Origin: Paenibacillus sp. FSL H8-0079
Lineage (GTDB): Bacteria > Bacillota > Bacilli > Paenibacillales > Paenibacillaceae
NCBI RefSeq assembly: GCF_037991315.1
Contig: NZ_CP150300.1
Coordinates: 434,001-498,000 of the forward strand
Direction: 5' to 3'
DNA: 64,000 nucleotides
The notes beneath the pieces were generated by a model, which had not been told where the DNA came from, made no database searches, and worked only from the letters and a program-made list of their open reading frames with translations. The position numbers were made by a program, and so were the translations under genes. This document shows, in pieces, positions 17,979 to 28,052 of this stretch. Position 1 is the first letter of the stretch; every line of letters begins with the position of its first letter.

Positions 17979-18437
17979 ATGAAACCCATACGCAACTCGG
18001 CGAAGGCCGTTATTGTGCAGGATGCACGATTGCTGGTCATCCGGCTGGAAGATCAATATGGTACTGCTTATGTGTTCCCAGGTGGAGGACAGGAGAAATG
18101 TGAAGAACTCAAAGATGCGGTCGCACGCGAATGTCTGGAGGAGATTGGTCAGGCCGTGAACGTGGGAGAGCTGTTACATATCCGGGAATATATCGGAAAA
18201 AATCATGAATTCGCCGAGTGGGATGCAGACATCCACCAGGTTGAATTTTATTTTGCGTGCAGCCTGATAGATCCGGAGGCAAGCGTTTTTGAAGGCTCTA
18301 ATCCAGACGATCATCAGGTCGCCGTGGAATGGATTGCCCTTGAAGACCTGTCCAAGATTCGTTTATATCCAAAAACGATTGGCGAATTGCTGCTTCAATC
18401 GGGATCTCCCTCAATCTATCTTGGAGATTTGAATTAA
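17979..18437 (+). CDS. Nudix hydrolase
   Basis: A 152-residue Nudix protein with a complete Nudix box: GGGQEKCEELKDAVARE followed by CLEEIG, matching G-x5-E-x7-R-E-x2-E-E-x-G. It starts with KAVIVQDARLLVIRLED as expected for the fold. AAGGAG precedes the ATG. It hydrolyses an X-linked nucleoside diphosphate; the substrate is not evident. Confidence 0.9.
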   Translation: MKPIRNSAKAVIVQDARLLVIRLEDQYGTAYVFPGGGQEKCEELKDAVARECLEEIGQAVNVGELLHIREYIGKNHEFAEWDADIHQVEFYFACSLIDPEASVFEGSNPDDHQVAVEWIALEDLSKIRLYPKTIGELLLQSGSPSIYLGDLN

Positions 18438-18709
18438 ATCAGCCATGCAGAAATTTCGTACTAATCCCTTTATGTAAACATTTTTATAAAGAACTTTTCC
18501 ATTTTTGTCACGTTTGCATACAGGTTCATTGGATTCACCATAGGTGAGGTGGGTACACTATAAGTACAGGCGTATTACACAAGCATTTGCATAAAGCTGG
18601 CTCTAGTGATGCGCGAATAATGAACTCTCATTAAACACAAAGAGATAGTAACAACTAAACTTCTCTTTGTACTTTTATTATTCACACTAAATTGGGAGAA
18701 CGGTAGACG

Positions 18710-18844
18710 TAGTGGAGGGGACGGAATCGATTCTGAGGAAGCAAAGCGTTCGCCTTTATCAACGGATTTTCCCTTTGAGAAAAGGGAATCAAAAAAATCC
18801 GGGGATAACAGCGATCCAAAGAACGATCCGTACCCGGAACGACC
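18710..18844 (+). repeat. structured intergenic repeat, copy 2 of 3
   Basis: It contains ACGTAGTGGAGGGGACGG, then ATCGATTCTG, the GAAGC-AAGCG core, a central hairpin and ACAGCGATC..GAACGATCCGTA. Pairing arms are ACGGAATCG (18721-18729) with CGATCCGT (18824-18831), TTATC (18756-18760) with GATAA (18804-18808), and GGATTTTCCCTTT (18764-18776) with AAAGGGAATC plus ATCC. It ends about 50 bases before the PNPOx-family gene, on the same strand. The rest of the 457-base gap (18438-18709) holds no convincing gene. Confidence 0.8.
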
Positions 18845-18894
18845 TTCTACACTGTCCTTCCAACATTCCCCCAAAACCGAAAGGAGCACTTCTC

Positions 18895-19311
18895 ATGAAC
18901 CAGACTGAATTGGAACAAAACATTGTAAAGGCTTTGGAAAACAACCCTTTTTGCAGCTTCTCCACTGTGGAGGATGGTAAACCGAAATCCCGCTATATGG
19001 CGCTTTTCAACGATGGACTGAACATTCATCTGGCAACGAACCGCCGTACACACAAAGTAGAGGAACTGGAGAATAATCCGAATGTTAGCCTACTACTTGG
19101 TTATGAGGCTGGTGGTTCCAAGGAAGTGGTTGAGATTGAAGGAACCTGTGAAGTGACGAAGAACGAAGGTTTGCGTGAGCAAGTGTGGAACGACGAACTG
19201 AAGGCCTGGTTCGATGGACCTAATGATCCGAACTATGTCATCCTGGATATCACGCCTGCTCGTATTGAGTATACGGGCAAAGACCATGAACATCACGTGT
19301 GGGAACATTAA
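18895..19311 (+). CDS. pyridoxamine 5'-phosphate oxidase family protein (general stress protein 26-like)
   Basis: A 138-residue split-barrel flavin-binding-fold protein. The pattern FCSFSTVEDGKPKSRYMALF, then LATNRRTHKVEELENNPNVSLLLGY is typical of the small PNPOx-like general stress proteins, which bind FMN or F420-like cofactors. The ATG at 18895 has AAAGGAG at good spacing. The frame continues 61 codons upstream but that stretch is the structured repeat. It sits directly behind repeat copy 2. Confidence 0.88.
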   Translation: MNQTELEQNIVKALENNPFCSFSTVEDGKPKSRYMALFNDGLNIHLATNRRTHKVEELENNPNVSLLLGYEAGGSKEVVEIEGTCEVTKNEGLREQVWNDELKAWFDGPNDPNYVILDITPARIEYTGKDHEHHVWEH

Positions 19312-19378
19312 GTCGAATAAAGAAAATATCCTTTGCGAAGTAGCGTCCTTATGCGAAAAATCGCACAGAGTTCAATCC

Positions 19379-19415
19379 AACCGTGAAAGCCGTTCAGGCT
19401 TCACGGTTTTTGTTG
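19379..19415 (+). terminator. terminator of the PNPOx-family gene
   Basis: AACCGTGAA-GCC, loop GTTCA, GGC-TTCACGGTT, followed by TTTTG. A clear rho-independent terminator about 65 bases after the stop. Confidence 0.8.
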
Positions 19416-19580
19416 TGAATGAAGAACGCTGAATTGGATATAGATGTAAGGCGTATGTAATATACGTATTTTGAAACAAATAAGCACTAAATACCTACTA
19501 AAATGTTGAAAAAAATGTCGAAATCACGCATGATAATGTAAACTTGGTCCGGTATGTGCGGGTAATGTAAAAAATAATGC

Positions 19581-19609
19581 TTTTCAATGGCTGAACATTG
19601 CGTTATGAT
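19581..19609 (+). promoter_or_regulatory. possible promoter of the exported phosphoesterase gene
   Basis: TTTTCA (19581-19586), 17 bases, TATGAT (19604-19609). It lies about 180 bases before the start codon. The remainder of the 19416-19789 gap shows no gene or recognisable RNA. Confidence 0.4.
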
Positions 19610-19789
19610 TTGGAATGTAAACGACAAGCACAGACATAAATAGATGTTCATGTGAGATAAACTTACCTGAAATTCCGATGCATGTCATCAGAGCGTCAGT
19701 ACGCACAACCCATGAAATCTATCTTTTTTCTGCGCTCTTCGTTTGCCCATTAATGCATGATTCAATGTACATAACCGGGAGGGGTTATT

Positions 19790-22039
19790 TTGAAAATGAG
19801 AAAAAAAGTATTATCGAGCCTGACTGCCGCTTTGGTTGCATTAAACGTGCTTGCGGTATTTCCGGTACCTGTGTCGGCTGCGGATGCTGCCAAAGTTAAA
19901 CTGCGGATCATGGAGACCACAGACATTCATACCAATCTGGTTAACTATGATTATTATTCCGACAAAGAGACAGACCAATATGGACTCGCCAAAACAGCAA
20001 CACTGATTAAGAAAGCCCGTGACGAAGCGAAGAACAGCCTGCTGTTTGATAACGGGGATCTAATTCAGGGGAATCCGCTGGGAGACTACGCTGCCAAAAT
20101 TGATCCACTGAAAAAGGGTGAGACTCACCCTGTATATAAAGCGATGAATCTGCTCGATTATGATGCAGGGAACATCGGTAACCATGAATTCAACTATGGT
20201 CTGGATTTCCTGGACATGACGCTGGAGGGAGCAAACTTCCCTTACATTAATGCCAATGTCTATGTAGACGATGGTGATGATGATGAGACAAATGACAAGA
20301 ATTATTTCACACCGTATGAGATTTTGGATAAGAAAGTAACGGACGAAACGGGTAAGGAACATGCGATCAAAGTGGGTGTGATCGGATTCGTGCCGCCACA
20401 GATCATGCAGTGGGACAGTGCTAACCTTGAAGGTAAGGTCATCGCCAAAGATATTATCGCTACTGCGAAAAAATTCATTCCTGAGATGAAAGCAAAAGGT
20501 GCCGACATTATTGTAGCTATTCCTCACTCCGGATTTGAGGAAATTCCTCAAACGGATCTGATGGAGAACTCCGTATTGTATCTGAGCCAAGTTGAAGGCA
20601 TTAATGCCATTTTGTTTGGACATGCCCACAAAGTGTTCCCAAGTGCTGATTTTGCTGGCAAAAAAGGGGTAGACCTGGAGAAGGGCACAATCAATGGCGT
20701 TCCTGCGGTTGAGCCAGGATTCTGGGGGGATCACCTGGGAATTATTGATCTGGATCTAGAACAAGTGGATGGTAAATGGAAAGTGGTGGATTCCAAAACG
20801 GAAGCACGCCCAATCTATGACACAGCCAACAAAAAGGCACTGGTAGAAGCGGATCAGGACATCATTGATGCGGTTCACGAAGAGCATGAAGGCACATTGG
20901 AGTATGTTCGTGGTCCGGTGGGCGAAACGACTGCACCAATCAACAGCTTCTTCGCTCTGGTTCAGGATGATCCATCCATTCAGATCGTAACGAATGCACA
21001 GAAATGGTATGTTGAAAAACATATGCAAGGTACGGAATATGAGAAAATTCCTGTATTGTCCGCAGGTGCTCCATTCAAAGCAGGTGGACGTTCAGGCGCT
21101 TCGTATTACACGAATATTCCTACGGGCACCATTGCGATCAAAAACGTTGCTGACTTGTACGTGTATCCAAATACGGTACATGCTGTAATGGTTAACGGCG
21201 CAGAACTGAAAGAATGGCTGGAATGGTCTGCAGGCCAATTCAACCAGATCGACCCGGCAAAAGGTGGACAACAACAACTGATCAACAATGACTTCCCAAC
21301 GTACAACTTCGATGTTATTGATGGCGTAACGTATCAGATTGATGTAACTCAACCAGCCAAATACGATAGCAAAGCTACGATCGTTAATGCATCCGCAAGC
21401 CGGATCAAGGATCTGAGCTTTAACGGCAAACCAATTGACCCAGCGCAAAAATTCATTGTAGCGACGAATAACTACCGTGCTTCTTCATCCAAACTGGCTA
21501 ACCCGGACGGCAAACGCATCGTTCTGGCTGCACCGGATGAGAACCGTCAAGTGATTATCGACTACATCCGTGAGAATAAAACGATTAATCCAGCAGCGGA
21601 CGGCAACTGGTCCCTGGCACCAATCAAACCATCTGCTGGTGTAACTGCAGCAGCGCTGAACGATCTTGAAGTTGTGTTTGCTTCTTCCCCGGATGCGAAA
21701 GATCTGGTTGAAGCGAATCCGGCAATGTCATTCATTGGTACGAACAAAGAAGGTTTTGCAGAGTATGGCTTGAAACTGACAGGTGAAGCAACGACAACAC
21801 CTGAAACAGGTGTGGAGCCAGCTCCGACGCCTAAACCAACACCAACGCCGACACCTAAGCCACAACCTGAGAAACCGGCAACCAACAACAAGGTTGTATA
21901 TGTGGTGAAAAAAGGGGATAACCTGTACCGCATCGGTTTGAAATATGGTGTGGACTGGCGCAAGCTTGCGACAGCGAACAAAATCTCAAATGTGCATAAC
22001 CTGAAAGTTGGACAGAAAATCGTGATTCCCGCTTCTTAA
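19790..22039 (+). CDS. exported 2',3'-cyclic-nucleotide phosphodiesterase/3'-nucleotidase with LysM domain
   Basis: A 749-residue CpdB/YfkN-type enzyme. A signal peptide ends near PVSAADAA. The metallophosphatase domain shows METTDIHTNL, DNGDLIQGNPLG, GNHEFNYG, PHSGFEE and FGHAHKVF (two-metal site). A 5'-nucleotidase C-terminal domain follows (about residues 360-640), then a Pro/Thr linker, and one C-terminal LysM domain (YVVKKGDNLYRIGLKYGVDW to KIVIPAS) that should hold the enzyme on the peptidoglycan. The TTG at 19790 is seven bases after GGAGG, so I prefer it over the ATG two codons later. It releases phosphate and nucleosides from extracellular nucleotides. Confidence 0.93.
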   Translation: MKMRKKVLSSLTAALVALNVLAVFPVPVSAADAAKVKLRIMETTDIHTNLVNYDYYSDKETDQYGLAKTATLIKKARDEAKNSLLFDNGDLIQGNPLGDYAAKIDPLKKGETHPVYKAMNLLDYDAGNIGNHEFNYGLDFLDMTLEGANFPYINANVYVDDGDDDETNDKNYFTPYEILDKKVTDETGKEHAIKVGVIGFVPPQIMQWDSANLEGKVIAKDIIATAKKFIPEMKAKGADIIVAIPHSGFEEIPQTDLMENSVLYLSQVEGINAILFGHAHKVFPSADFAGKKGVDLEKGTINGVPAVEPGFWGDHLGIIDLDLEQVDGKWKVVDSKTEARPIYDTANKKALVEADQDIIDAVHEEHEGTLEYVRGPVGETTAPINSFFALVQDDPSIQIVTNAQKWYVEKHMQGTEYEKIPVLSAGAPFKAGGRSGASYYTNIPTGTIAIKNVADLYVYPNTVHAVMVNGAELKEWLEWSAGQFNQIDPAKGGQQQLINNDFPTYNFDVIDGVTYQIDVTQPAKYDSKATIVNASASRIKDLSFNGKPIDPAQKFIVATNNYRASSSKLANPDGKRIVLAAPDENRQVIIDYIRENKTINPAADGNWSLAPIKPSAGVTAAALNDLEVVFASSPDAKDLVEANPAMSFIGTNKEGFAEYGLKLTGEATTTPETGVEPAPTPKPTPTPTPKPQPEKPATNNKVVYVVKKGDNLYRIGLKYGVDWRKLATANKISNVHNLKVGQKIVIPAS

Positions 22040-22060
22040 GTTTAATAAGCGGTGAGGGGG

Positions 22061-22094
22061 AGACCGACAGTCATCAGACTGCCGGTCTTTTTTT
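22061..22094 (+). terminator. terminator of the phosphoesterase gene
   Basis: AGACCG-CAGT, loop CATCAG, ACTG-CGGTCT followed by a run of T. The group II intron begins only a few bases after this T-run. Confidence 0.88.
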
Positions 22095-22101
22095 CTGCAG
22101 C

Positions 22102-22821
22102 GTGCCCAGCTAAGCACGCATCTTCTAGCCGATGAAAATCCGGTCGCGGGAGAGGCCAAGCCCCGTGTAGCTAGGATACTTGCGTATGGAGAAATCTGTG
22201 CGTAAAAGCGTATCGACGAAAGTACCTGTCAGAGACAGGGCGAGCGACAGTCCAGGCCGTAACATCAAGTGAATCCTGCCGCGTCGTCAAAAAGGCCTTG
22301 CAAGAGGGAAAAGAGGAAGCCGAGTCTCGTGTAGATGGACGAAGGCCAGGGAAGCTGTTTTGAACTTGGAGCGACAGCGAAGAATCCTCCGGCGTAAGGG
22401 GAGCGGCATGGTCTGAAAGAGGATGTAGTGAACTGGGGAGACCCTCCCCTGCACGGATTTTTTTTTTTTTATGAATCCGTAAAGTGGTACTCTATAAGCC
22501 AGAAGGTGAAGTGAGTGAACAGCAGGAAGGGAGTCCGAGGGGCTCATACTACCTGGGAACGCAGGACAACACAACCTGCGGGAGGGAAGGAGCCCTACTT
22601 TGTTCACGTTTCACCAAGAGGTACGAGTTCGTGAATGCCAAAATGGCTAACGACACGCTAGAAAACACTCAACAACTCTTATAGGGGAAACTAGGTCATG
22701 AGGCCAAAGCAAATATGCTGCATGCCCATGAAAGATGAACATCGGAAAGCCGTATGAGGGAAAACCTCACGTACGGTTTGATGAGGAGGGGCTGGGTTTT
22801 GCCCAGCCTTTTACTCTAGAT
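22102..22821 (+). mobile_element. ORF-less group II intron
   Basis: The 5' end GTGCC at 22102 resembles the GTGYG intron start. Domain V is clear at 22746-22779: AAAGCCGTATGAGG, GAAA loop, CCTCACGTACGGTTT, with the AGC catalytic triad at 22748-22750. Domain VI follows (GGGGCTGGG, TTTTG, CCCAGCC) with a candidate bulged branch-point A at 22813 and an AT 3' end about eight bases on. No reverse transcriptase frame exists. A small hairpin with a 13-base poly-T loop (arms ACGGATT 22453-22459 and AATCCGT 22474-22480) may mark domain IV. Insertion just behind a terminator is the habit of class IIC introns. Exact ends and class are uncertain. Confidence 0.82.
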
Positions 22822-22974
22822 TTTGAATATATTTGTTTCAATAACCGTCATACAGGAAGTCATCAAAACAGTAGAGATTAATTTCTAGACCCATGATATA
22901 ATATTTACAAACTTTGGGTATATACCAGTGAACATTAATGGACATGGAATCATAAATTGGCAAGGGGGTCCTAC

Positions 22975-24012
22975 ATGAATTGCAGTGGCTGCAGTCCAAT
23001 CTATCCTATAGAGGGTGAAGGTACCTTGTACCTGCGTCCCATTTCCCCCGCTTTGCTGGAAGCGCTGCAAACGCCGGGAAGACATATCGAGACGTCGGAT
23101 GACATGATGTGGATGCATTTTACGGATATTGAGGCGGTTCAGAGCTTAATAGAAGAGATCGGTATAATTGATCCCACTTTACGTGATTCCCTAACCGTTC
23201 AGATTACGCCTTTATACGAACAGGCTAATGAAGAAGGCTGGATCAGTCTATACATGCAGGAGTCCCGTTTCAAGCATGCGGAGCTCGTTTCCATTATTTT
23301 GGAGCATCAATTCAGCAGTCATATGCAGCCCATTGTTGATGCCTCGGAGCAGATTATTGGATATGAGTTTTTACTTCGTCCTGCTGAAAATGGAAAATCC
23401 TTCAGTTCCTATGAATTATTTGAAGTTGCGCGCGAGACCGGATTACACTCTTTTCTGGATCGAACGGCGCGTATTACCGCCATTGAGACCAGTGCCCTTT
23501 TTCTGCCGCATGGTGTCAAACGCTTCGTTAATTTCCTGCCTTCCTCCATATATAACCCCGACTATTGTCTGACACATACGTTTGAAGCGATTGAACGTCT
23601 TTCACTTGACCCTAAAGATTTTGTGTTTGAAGTCGTGGAAACAGAGCAGATTCAGCATATGTCCATCTTGCAGCACATCTTTGAGGTATATCGTTCACGC
23701 GGAATGTCGGTTGCGTTGGATGATGTGGGTGCCGGATATTCGACAATAGAGTTGATGAGTCGATTAGAACCGGATTTTGTCAAAATAGATCGAAGTCTTA
23801 TTGATCGTTGTGATCAAGATTCGACCAAACAACAGAAGATTCTTCATATTGTTGAGATGTCCAGTCGATTTGGGGGTCAAGTACTTGCCGAGGGGATTGA
23901 ACGAATGGAGGAGTTTGAATTCTGTCGTTCTATCGGTATTGAGCTTGCGCAAGGTTACTATTTCGGTAAACCTGCGGCACAACCTCCAGACGGTACATGT
24001 TCCAACACTTGA
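22975..24012 (+). CDS. EAL domain protein (c-di-GMP phosphodiesterase)
   Basis: A 345-residue cytosolic protein. A Cys-containing N-terminus (NCSGCSPIYP) and a roughly 95-residue helical region precede an EAL domain (about residues 100-340). EAL-type catalytic residues are kept in variant contexts: GYEFLLRP for EALLR, NFLPSS for NxxP, FEVVETEQ, ALDDVGAGYS for DDFGTGYS, VKIDRSLI, LAEGIE and the end AQGYYFGKP. It should hydrolyse c-di-GMP. The ATG at 22975 is seven bases after AAGGGGG. No GGDEF domain or membrane segment is present. Confidence 0.9.
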   Translation: MNCSGCSPIYPIEGEGTLYLRPISPALLEALQTPGRHIETSDDMMWMHFTDIEAVQSLIEEIGIIDPTLRDSLTVQITPLYEQANEEGWISLYMQESRFKHAELVSIILEHQFSSHMQPIVDASEQIIGYEFLLRPAENGKSFSSYELFEVARETGLHSFLDRTARITAIETSALFLPHGVKRFVNFLPSSIYNPDYCLTHTFEAIERLSLDPKDFVFEVVETEQIQHMSILQHIFEVYRSRGMSVALDDVGAGYSTIELMSRLEPDFVKIDRSLIDRCDQDSTKQQKILHIVEMSSRFGGQVLAEGIERMEEFEFCRSIGIELAQGYYFGKPAAQPPDGTCSNT

Positions 24013-24049
24013 TCTAAATTTATGAAATAATTAGTAACCCTTACCTTGT

Positions 24050-24083
24050 ACAAGTCACTTCTAAGTAAGAAGTGGCTTGTTTG
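24050..24083 (+). terminator. terminator of the EAL gene
   Basis: ACAAGTCACTTCT, short loop, AGAAGTGGCTTGT then TTGG. A strong stem but a poor T-run. Confidence 0.6.
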
Positions 24084-24105
24084 GCGTGCCTGCACATTTT
24101 TCTCT

Positions 24106-24133
24106 CAAATAAATACCCTCACCCAGCCGATAT
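24106..24133 (+). promoter_or_regulatory. sigma-D (SigD/FliA-type) promoter of the chemotaxis receptor
   Basis: A perfect GCCGATAT -10 element lies at 24126-24133, with CAAA (24106-24109) 16 bases upstream. The consensus for SigD is TAAA, about 15 bases, GCCGATAT. It precedes the chemoreceptor gene by 76 bases, which fits the motility regulon. Confidence 0.75.
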
Positions 24134-24208
24134 ATAAGATAAGCCTTTTAGATTGATCCATACATACAAAGAAAGAGGGCATTTTTACATTTAGAGGGGG
24201 AGAAATTC

Positions 24209-26305
24209 ATGAGTGAAGCTCAGGATACTAAAACAATGAAAGCAGCGAAACCTGCCAAACCAAAACAAAATAAAAATAAAAAGAAGAATAAAAAGAAAGG
24301 TTTCGTCTGGAATATAAGGAACAAATTATTGGTCTCTTTCCTGGCAGTTCTACTCCTGCCGAGTCTGGCCATAGGTTTGATCACGCTAACGATGGCTGAA
24401 GGTGGCGTGCAGGGACAACTAGTGGACAGCGCTCAGCAAAGTGTGAACACGGCCAATACAATTGTAGAAAGCCAAGTGAGTTATAAAATTCATGACATTA
24501 ACTATTTTGCGGATGCCCTTGATCCGAGCCTGATTAAAGGGGAGAACGATAGTCCTGAGGTTCAGGTGAAGCTGGAGCAATATCTGGGCTTACATCCGGA
24601 TGCCTTGAATATTTTTGTGGGAACGACAGAAGGAGTCATGGTTCGAGGTAAACCAACAGCGAGCAGCACGCGGGGAGATGCATATGATCCACGGGAGCGG
24701 GAGTGGTACACGCTTGCGATGGAGAAGCCAGGTACGACTGTGGTTTCACCTGTATCCATCAACACGGATGGGGCTGCGGTTGTATTTATCTCCAAAACAT
24801 TAAAGGATCAATCGGGTGTTATCAGTTTATCTTTGGACCTGACAGACTTGCAAGAACAGGCATCCATTAAGGTGGGTAAAGAAGGCTACGTCATTATTCT
24901 GGATGAGAACAAAAATTATGTCGTTTCTCCTGTAGTTGATGCAGGCACGCAGGAAACTAGCGGCTTGCTAGATGAAATGTACGAGGGTCAAGAAGGCCAA
25001 TTCGATTACGAATTCAACGAGCAACCGAAAATGATGATTTTTTCAACGAATGAAGTAACGGGTTGGAAGATTGCTGGTACGATGTTCAAGAGTGAAATAA
25101 CCAATGCAAGTAAGGATATTCGCATGGCGACGTTTGCTGTTATTCTTGCGGCCACGTTCCTTACCCTGATCTTTATTATTTGGTTTACTCGTTCCATGCT
25201 ACGTCCGATCAAACGATTGCAGGAATCTGCCAGAGCCGTGAGTAAAGGTGACCTGACCGTGAAAATGGAAACAGGGCGTAAAGATGAAGTCGGTGATCTG
25301 GCGAAGTATTTCGAGCGTATGGTTGATAACCTGCGGATGATGATTCTTGGTGTACAGGAAACGACAGAGCAGGTATCCGCTTCTTCTCAAGAATTGTCTG
25401 CCAGTGCAGAACAAACAACCAAAGCGATTGAACATTCAACACTGGCCATACAGGAACTGGCTGAAGGTGCTGAGCAACAGGTGAACAGCGTGAAAGACGG
25501 ATCTGGACAGATGAGCCGAATGGCAGAAGATGTTCGAATGATGTCGGAGCGTGTGCAATCGATCACGGCGAATATGCGGAATACGTCCGGAGCCGCTTCT
25601 TCTGGTAATGAGGCAGCTGGACAGGCTGTAGAGCAGATGAACAGCATCCAGGAAACGGTGGAGCAGCTGGGAACAGTGGTTCAGTCACTGAATGCCCGTT
25701 CGGTAGAGATCGGCAGCATGGTTGATGTCATTGCCTCCATCTCCAAACAAACGAACTTGCTCGCATTGAATGCTTCCATTGAAGCGGCAAGAGCGGGTGA
25801 TGCGGGTCGTGGGTTTGCTGTTGTAGCAGGAGAAGTACGTAAACTGGCAGAAGAATCCGGTAGCTCGGCAGCACAGATCGGTGAGGTGGTTCACAATATC
25901 CGTCAGGATATGGATGCCGCCCTAATCGCCATGAATGCCGCCCAGACTCGGGTGGGAGAAGGAATTCAGGCCGTGAATACGTCCGGACAATCGTTTGCCC
26001 AGATTCGGGAGGCAGTGGAAGATGCTGTTCATACATTGGATGACCTGTCCGAAACAACGAAGCAACTGGAGAACGGTGCATCCCACGTTGCCAAAGCGAT
26101 GAGCGATATTTCGAATGTGACTCAGGAATCTGCTGCAAATACAGAATCCGTGTCTGCATCTTCACAAGAGCAATTGGCGTCGGTAGAAGAGATTGCATCA
26201 TCCTCGGCACATCTGAATAGCATGGCAGAACAATTACAAGGACTGCTTGGCATGTTCAAGATGGTAGAGGATACACCGAAGGATAAGGGTAACGATAAAT
26301 CCTAA
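24209..26305 (+). CDS. methyl-accepting chemotaxis protein (dCache type)
   Basis: A 698-residue chemoreceptor. A very Lys-rich N-terminal tail (residues 10-35) is followed by TM1 (about 43-65). An extracytoplasmic double-Cache sensor runs to about residue 300 ([24 protein letters not shown] is the Cache signature). TM2 is at about 305-328, then HAMP ([25 protein letters not shown]). A long coiled-coil signalling domain contains the hairpin-tip motif [23 protein letters not shown]. It starts with an ATG behind GAGGGGGAG and carries a sigma-D promoter. The ligand is unknown; dCache receptors often bind amino acids or related molecules. Confidence 0.95.
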   Translation: MSEAQDTKTMKAAKPAKPKQNKNKKKNKKKGFVWNIRNKLLVSFLAVLLLPSLAIGLITLTMAEGGVQGQLVDSAQQSVNTANTIVESQVSYKIHDINYFADALDPSLIKGENDSPEVQVKLEQYLGLHPDALNIFVGTTEGVMVRGKPTASSTRGDAYDPREREWYTLAMEKPGTTVVSPVSINTDGAAVVFISKTLKDQSGVISLSLDLTDLQEQASIKVGKEGYVIILDENKNYVVSPVVDAGTQETSGLLDEMYEGQEGQFDYEFNEQPKMMIFSTNEVTGWKIAGTMFKSEITNASKDIRMATFAVILAATFLTLIFIIWFTRSMLRPIKRLQESARAVSKGDLTVKMETGRKDEVGDLAKYFERMVDNLRMMILGVQETTEQVSASSQELSASAEQTTKAIEHSTLAIQELAEGAEQQVNSVKDGSGQMSRMAEDVRMMSERVQSITANMRNTSGAASSGNEAAGQAVEQMNSIQETVEQLGTVVQSLNARSVEIGSMVDVIASISKQTNLLALNASIEAARAGDAGRGFAVVAGEVRKLAEESGSSAAQIGEVVHNIRQDMDAALIAMNAAQTRVGEGIQAVNTSGQSFAQIREAVEDAVHTLDDLSETTKQLENGASHVAKAMSDISNVTQESAANTESVSASSQEQLASVEEIASSSAHLNSMAEQLQGLLGMFKMVEDTPKDKGNDKS

Positions 26306-26483
26306 CATTTGGATAGCGAAACTTACTACAGATTCTATAAAACAAAATAAAGATAGACATTGCTCCTGCGGCCCTGTATAAATATATCGTCTGGTTCTTC
26401 CGCGCATCTTGCGGTGTAATCTTACAATATAATGATGGAATGAACGATAGAATATATCGAGACAGGGTACAGCAGGAGGCTCT

Positions 26484-27776
26484 ATGGTATACGTAGCAAT
26501 ATTGATTTTTGCAGTAACAATCACCTTGGTGATCTGGCAACCTCGTGGATTGGGTATCGGCTGGACTGCCTCGGGTGGGGCATTGCTTGCCCTGCTGTGT
26601 GGAGTCGTCAGCTTGAACGACGCATCGGATGTGGCATCCATTGTATGGAATGCAACGCTGGCTTTTGTCGGTATTATTATGATTTCTCTTATTCTCGACG
26701 AGACGGGTTTCTTTGAATGGGCTGCCCTTCACATGGCACGGCTCGCTGGAGGAGACGGTCGCAGACTGTTCTTCTACTCCATTTTGTTGGGTGCCGCAGT
26801 ATCTGCGCTGTTCGCGAATGACGGTGCGGCGCTCATTCTGACGCCAATTGTACTGGCAATGGTGCGTGCATTGAAGTTCGATGAGCGCATGGTGCTGGCT
26901 TTTGTGATGGCGAGTGGATTTATCGCCGATACCACATCATTGCCGCTGGTCGTCAGCAATCTGGTTAACATTGTGTCTGCTGATTTCTTTGGTATTACAT
27001 TTGTGGAATATGCGGTGCGCATGGTCGTACCCAATCTGTTCTCAATCGTAGCGAGTACGGGGATGTTGTTCTTGTTTTATCGTAAAAGCATACCCCTTCG
27101 CTACGACATCTCCGCGGCACGCGACCCGAAGGAAGCGATACGTGATCCACGGATGTTTCGAATCGCTTGGTTCATGCTGGGGCTGTTACTGGTGGCCTAT
27201 GCATCCAGTGAGTTTCTGCCGATTCCTGTGTCGGTTATCGTTGGCTCCGTTGCGTTGCTATTCGCCTTACTGGCACGCAAGAGTGAGGCGGTTGATCTGA
27301 AACGGGTAATCAAGGAAGCACCGTGGTCGATTGTGGTATTCTCGGTGGGCATGTACATCGTCGTATATGGACTGCGTAATGCAGGTTTAACTGATCATCT
27401 GAGCCGTTGGCTCGATGCCATAGCGGAGCATGGCCTACTGGCTGCCTCCCTCGGAATGGGCATCATCGCTGCCGTATTGTCATCAGTGATGAACAACCTG
27501 CCGACCGTGTTGATTAACCTGCTAGCCATCCAGGGTGCACATACCGAAGGTATCGTTCAAGAGGCATTGATCTATGCTAATGTCATTGGTTCCGATCTGG
27601 GTCCCAAAATGACTCCAATTGGATCCCTTGCCACATTGCTGTGGCTGCACGTGTTGTCCCGCAAAGGTGTGAAGATTACATGGGGATATTATTTCAAGGC
27701 AGGCATCATCCTGACGATTCCTACATTGCTAATTACCTTGGCCGGATTGGCAGTGTGGTTATGGATTCTGAGTTAG
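26484..27776 (+). CDS. arsB: ArsB-type arsenite efflux membrane protein
   Basis: A 430-residue protein with 11-12 hydrophobic segments of the ArsB/NhaD (ion transporter) superfamily. Motifs include [47 protein letters not shown] and the later [16 protein letters not shown] plus [20 protein letters not shown], all close to classical ArsB. GGAGG precedes the ATG. No arsR, arsA or arsC is adjacent, so its regulation and true substrate (arsenite, antimonite or another anion) rest on family likeness only. Confidence 0.87.
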   Translation: MVYVAILIFAVTITLVIWQPRGLGIGWTASGGALLALLCGVVSLNDASDVASIVWNATLAFVGIIMISLILDETGFFEWAALHMARLAGGDGRRLFFYSILLGAAVSALFANDGAALILTPIVLAMVRALKFDERMVLAFVMASGFIADTTSLPLVVSNLVNIVSADFFGITFVEYAVRMVVPNLFSIVASTGMLFLFYRKSIPLRYDISAARDPKEAIRDPRMFRIAWFMLGLLLVAYASSEFLPIPVSVIVGSVALLFALLARKSEAVDLKRVIKEAPWSIVVFSVGMYIVVYGLRNAGLTDHLSRWLDAIAEHGLLAASLGMGIIAAVLSSVMNNLPTVLINLLAIQGAHTEGIVQEALIYANVIGSDLGPKMTPIGSLATLLWLHVLSRKGVKITWGYYFKAGIILTIPTLLITLAGLAVWLWILS

Positions 27777-27830
27777 TAAAATTAGATTTTACATTAGGTA
27801 TTAATAAAGATAATCTGTTTTAATGTAAAA

Positions 27831-27879
27831 GCTGCTCTCACAGCTGGTGCCTATGCACTGGCAGTGAGGCAGTTTTTTT
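27831..27879 (+). terminator. terminator of the arsB gene
   Basis: CTGC-CTCAC-GC-GGTGC pairs with GCAC-GGC-GTGAG-CAG in an interrupted stem followed by seven T. A further hairpin (AGGTCAGCC/GGGCTGGCCT, 27952-27981) follows. Confidence 0.75.
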
Positions 27880-28052
27880 ATTTCCTGCTTTTGCACCTTC
27901 TATAGAAGAAATGAATTTTGTTTCTCTATTAAGTACTTAAGCATTTACATCAGGTCAGCCTATTATAGGGCTGGCCTTCTTTGCCTACACCCCAGGCAGG
28001 AGATTGAAATGCCTGAGGCCTAACAAGCGCTGACACAGCGAAGGGAAACCGC

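Noticed and set aside
18712..18894. N-terminal extension of the PNPOx-family frame
   Set aside because: The sequence is structured repeat copy 2, and a good ribosome site precedes the ATG at 18895.
22287..22684. Short frames on both strands inside the group II intron
   Set aside because: They show no reverse transcriptase or other domain and overlap structured intron RNA.
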